Positions 5,402 to 7,809 of a stretch of DNA of 7,809 nt are shown here, in pieces. Made by a program: the position numbers and the translations under genes. The first letter of the stretch is position 1; each line of letters opens with the position of its first letter. Source of the stretch: Deltaproteobacteria bacterium (GTDB lineage Bacteria; Desulfobacterota_B; Binatia; Binatales; Binataceae); NCBI GenBank assembly GCA_021827465.1, contig JAKAVX010000105.1, positions 1 through 7,809 of the forward strand, read 5' to 3'. Below the pieces are notes generated by a model. It searched no databases and had not been told where the DNA came from. It saw only the letters and a program-made list of their open reading frames with translations.

Positions 5402-7702
5402 TTACTTCGCCCGCTCGTCCGACATGAAACGCTCGATCACGTTTGCGGTTATACGGGAGACGTTATTCTTGTAGTTGTTGTGCGACAGGCTTCCGCACCA
5501 TGAGATCGATCCGGTCGAGAATACCGCGCCTCCACCCGGCGTCGTGAAATAGACCATGTCCGCGCGCACCGCGGGGTCCTGCGTGCCGCCGACTCCCGGA
5601 TACATGAACATGATCTCCTCGACCACGTGCGGATAATTGTCCGAATGGCCCTCCGATGCCGCCAGCAGCATCGCGTCCGGCGGCGTTCCGAGCGTCAGAT
5701 CGTAGCGATCGATTTCCGAGCCGGCCGCGCCGCCGCCGACCAGCCCGAAGTTGCCGACGATCTCGTCACGCCCGACACCCTCGAAGATGAAACGCGCGCG
5801 TTCGTCGAAACTGCCGGACATCCGGCGATAGTACGACGACTCGTCGAAGCCCTGCGCCGAGAATCCCACGCCGACCAGCTTTTGCGGCGCGCGCCCGCGA
5901 TTTCGCCATAGCCCGCCGCGCTCGCCGGTGGTGCTGTGATGGTACTCGCCGGGCCGCGCCTGCCACGCGCGCGAGCCGCTCTCGGCGCGCCGCACCTCGA
6001 TAAGATGAGGCTTCTCCGGATGGTACGTCGTCACCCAGTAGAAGCCGTTGCCGCCGAGATACATCAGGCGCCCGCCTGTCGCGAGATATTCCTCCATCGC
6101 GTCCAGCATCGTGCCCGACCAGTACTCGGGATGCGTTCCCGTGACGATCACCTTGTAGAGACGCAGCAGCGCGAGGCCCTCGCGATGCAAATCCTCGTCG
6201 GTGAAGACGTCGTAGTTGTAGCGGCGCGCGTTCAGCCAATCGACGAGGTCGAGATCCGCGGGCAGGCCCCAGAGTCCGTTCACGCCGAGGAAGCTCGGCG
6301 CCATGTTGAGAATCGGCCGAAGGCGCGACGAATAGCACACGCCGCTCATGTCGGAATGGAGATCGTAGAGCGAAAGGCCGTACTCGGGATGCTCGGCGAG
6401 ATAGAGGTCGTCGGGGTTGAGCACCGGCGTCTGGCCGAGTATCGCCTGTCCGACGTCGGCCTCGACCGAGATGCGGAAATTTGCGTACGCCATGTAAGTC
6501 GCGGTCGGCGCGAGGAACGCGACGCGCGCGGTCGCGGTTCCCTTTGCCGGACGCACGAAAAACGGCACGCGCCGTTCGACTCCGCCGCCGCGAAGGCGCA
6601 CCGCGTAAACGTCGCTCTTTGCGCCGGCCGGAACCGTCCATTCGAAATCCGCGTCCCATCCCGCGTCTTCGAGGTCGTCGTTATGGAAGTGGATCGCGCC
6701 GTACTGATTGGGCGCGTGAACGTAGTTTTCCTCGCGCGCGGTCCATCGATGGCCGATCATCCCGCGCGCCGGCATATTGACGCATCGCCCGTGAAGCCCG
6801 TTGCCGGAGCGGTCGGAGACAACGTCTGTCGGCACGCCGTTCGCGCCGATTTCCGCCGCGAAGTCCCATCGTGCGACGAGGCCGTGCGCGTCCGGTTCGT
6901 TGCCGCGGGCGAGCGCGTCGAACTCGGCCGCTTCGAGTGCGCGCGCATAGACGCGCGGCGATTCGATTTTTCCATTGAAGTGCGCGTCGACGACCGTGCG
7001 TGGCGCCGGCGCACCCGCCGCATAACCGGCGATCAAAAACCGCGCGTCCGAGCGGAAATCGATTCGCCCGACCTGCTTCTGCGCGAGCGCGGTTTGTCCT
7101 GCTGCGGCGACTTGGCCGACGAGGCTGTTGGTCGAATTGACGGCCGCCTGGCATGCGACGGTAGCAACGCCTTTTTCCGGATCGTAGCTCGCGCCGACCG
7201 AGTACCAGGTCCACGGGATGAATCCGCCCTCGACGCTAACCGGGGCAGAGTTGCCGCCTGCGTCGCCGAGCCATAGCGCGAGACGGCCCGATTCATCGAT
7301 CACCAGCGCGTATCCCGAAGAGCTGTCGCCGCGCCATCGCGTGACGATTCCCTGGCGTACGGCCTGCGGCGTCGTCGGCATGATAAAGGCGTGGATCGAA
7401 AACCCGCCGGAAAGGTTGAGCGCCCCGCGCGGGTCGGCGACTTCGATATGCGAGCCGGGATGGACCGCCTGATGACGCCCCGGATACTCGCCGCTCACGG
7501 CGGTTTCGACTTCGGTTTCCTTGAACCCGGGCCCGGCGGGATTCAGGTCGCCGTGAACCAGTCGGACGATATCGGCGCGGTAGCGCTCGACGCCCTGGCA
7601 ACTGACCATGAAGCGGATTTTCTCGCCGGGCGCGACGCTTATTTTGTCGGTGTAGCCGTCGATTCGCTTTGCGGGAATGGTCGATTCCTTCGTGTCAGCC
7701 AC
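5402..7702 (-). CDS. dmfA2: N,N-dimethylformamidase-type large (catalytic) subunit
   Basis: Large subunit of a DMFase-type amidohydrolase; the characterised members split N,N-dimethylformamide into dimethylamine and formate in the cytoplasm. The 766 residues are close to the known large subunit (about 762). An N-terminal beta domain (about 15-85) is followed by a LamG/concanavalin-like lectin fold (about 88-265, with LNLSGGFSIHAFI and GKIESPRVYARAL). The C-terminal catalytic domain has an amidotransferase-like fold (about 390-760). The Paracoccus enzyme uses one iron held by two Tyr and one Glu (Tyr399, Tyr440, Glu521, from memory). Candidates here are Tyr403 or Tyr406 (ATYMAYAN), Tyr446 (SLYDLHS) and Glu526 (THPEYWS). 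His524, Asn552 and Glu663 fall where His519, Asn547 and Glu657 are expected. GTG 7702 is fixed by AAGGAG 7 bases upstream. There is no signal peptide. The start overlaps the small-subunit end by 8 bases. The true substrate may be another small amide. Confidence 0.88.
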   Translation of the reverse strand: MADTKESTIPAKRIDGYTDKISVAPGEKIRFMVSCQGVERYRADIVRLVHGDLNPAGPGFKETEVETAVSGEYPGRHQAVHPGSHIEVADPRGALNLSGGFSIHAFIMPTTPQAVRQGIVTRWRGDSSSGYALVIDESGRLALWLGDAGGNSAPVSVEGGFIPWTWYSVGASYDPEKGVATVACQAAVNSTNSLVGQVAAAGQTALAQKQVGRIDFRSDARFLIAGYAAGAPAPRTVVDAHFNGKIESPRVYARALEAAEFDALARGNEPDAHGLVARWDFAAEIGANGVPTDVVSDRSGNGLHGRCVNMPARGMIGHRWTAREENYVHAPNQYGAIHFHNDDLEDAGWDADFEWTVPAGAKSDVYAVRLRGGGVERRVPFFVRPAKGTATARVAFLAPTATYMAYANFRISVEADVGQAILGQTPVLNPDDLYLAEHPEYGLSLYDLHSDMSGVCYSSRLRPILNMAPSFLGVNGLWGLPADLDLVDWLNARRYNYDVFTDEDLHREGLALLRLYKVIVTGTHPEYWSGTMLDAMEEYLATGGRLMYLGGNGFYWVTTYHPEKPHLIEVRRAESGSRAWQARPGEYHHSTTGERGGLWRNRGRAPQKLVGVGFSAQGFDESSYYRRMSGSFDERARFIFEGVGRDEIVGNFGLVGGGAAGSEIDRYDLTLGTPPDAMLLAASEGHSDNYPHVVEEIMFMYPGVGGTQDPAVRADMVYFTTPGGGAVFSTGSISWCGSLSHNNYKNNVSRITANVIERFMSDERAK

Positions 7703-7809
7703 GGCGAAGCTCCTTCAGTCTTTCGAGGAAGACGGCGTGGAGCGCTTCCTTCTCAGTCGAAAATTTGCGCTCGTCGAGAAAGTGCGCGCTTTGTCCGCGT
7801 GCGCCCGCG
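7695..7809 (-). CDS. dmfA1: C-terminus of DMFase-type small subunit (partial)
   Basis: This open frame enters from the right edge and ends at TGA 7697-7695. The 37 visible residues include FLDERKFSTEKEALHAVFLERLKELRRG. The part EALHAVFLERL closely resembles the C-terminal EAMHAVFLRRI that I recall from the Alcaligenes N,N-dimethylformamidase small subunit (about 132 residues, mostly helical). Position supports this: dmfA1 lies directly before dmfA2 in known operons. The last codons overlap the large-subunit start in the 8-base sequence GTGGCTGA, and the large subunit's ribosome binding site lies inside this gene, which suggests coupled translation of subunits made in equal amounts. The identification rests on a short stretch and on memory of the family, so it is probable but not certain. 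The start is outside the window. Confidence 0.7.
   Translation of the reverse strand, partial: AGARGQSAHFLDERKFSTEKEALHAVFLERLKELRRG
7710..7715 (-). promoter_or_regulatory. Ribosome binding site of the dmfA2-like gene
   Basis: AAGGAG on the minus strand, 7 bases before the GTG at 7702. It lies within the final codons of the upstream small-subunit frame (Lys-Glu of LKEL). It supports the GTG start and translation coupled to the upstream gene. Confidence 0.85.

Noticed and set aside
5936..7276. 446-codon plus-strand open frame opposite the dmfA2-like gene
   Set aside because: Long antisense frames are expected in high-GC genes. The translation is Arg/Ala/Val-rich with no recognisable domain, and the minus-strand gene has clear family motifs.
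4820..7809. Carbonic anhydrase and the formamidase-like genes as one functional module
   Set aside because: They converge on a terminator and have no shared promoter. Formate and dimethylamine release does not need CO2 hydration, so adjacency is probably accidental.

Overview
The window is high-GC bacterial chromosomal DNA with a compact, alternating gene layout. It carries a tRNA gene, four full-length protein genes and the 3' end of a fifth. The GC-rich codon use, GTG starts, purine-rich ribosome binding sites and gene content suggest a free-living soil or sediment bacterium. Large secreted Asp-box propeller proteins of this kind are common in Acidobacteria-like and related environmental phyla. 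The exact phylum cannot be fixed from the sequence. I see no phage genes, transposases, CRISPR arrays or integrase signatures.

Layout, left to right. (1) tRNA-Ala(GGC), plus strand, complete with an encoded CCA end. (2) A minus-strand gene for a roughly 1047-residue exported VPS10/sortilin-type beta-propeller protein with eleven Asp-box repeats, most carrying His where the usual motif has Thr. (3) A 267-bp divergent intergenic region. (4) Plus-strand nudC, an NAD(H) pyrophosphatase/Nudix hydrolase with a zinc ribbon and a slightly altered Nudix box. (5) A 295-bp gap holding a good sigma70-like promoter candidate. (6) A plus-strand beta-carbonic anhydrase of the short, Rv1284-like type. (7) A perfect 14-bp hairpin terminator shared by two convergent genes. 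(8) A minus-strand gene for the large (catalytic) subunit of an N,N-dimethylformamidase-type iron amidohydrolase. (9) Overlapping its start by 8 bases, the last 37 codons of what looks like the matching small subunit, running off the right edge.

The genes do not form one pathway. The only clear operon is the dmfA1-dmfA2-like pair, whose genes overlap and are probably translationally coupled. NudC (nicotinamide nucleotide turnover and possibly removal of NAD caps from RNA), carbonic anhydrase (CO2/bicarbonate interconversion) and the exported propeller protein appear to be separate transcription units. The points most worth a second look are the formamidase-like pair (apparently complete 2-Tyr/1-Glu iron site, unknown natural substrate), the His-type Asp-box propeller, and the Gly-to-Ser change in the NudC Nudix box. 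I did not find convincing evidence of a wholly new system.
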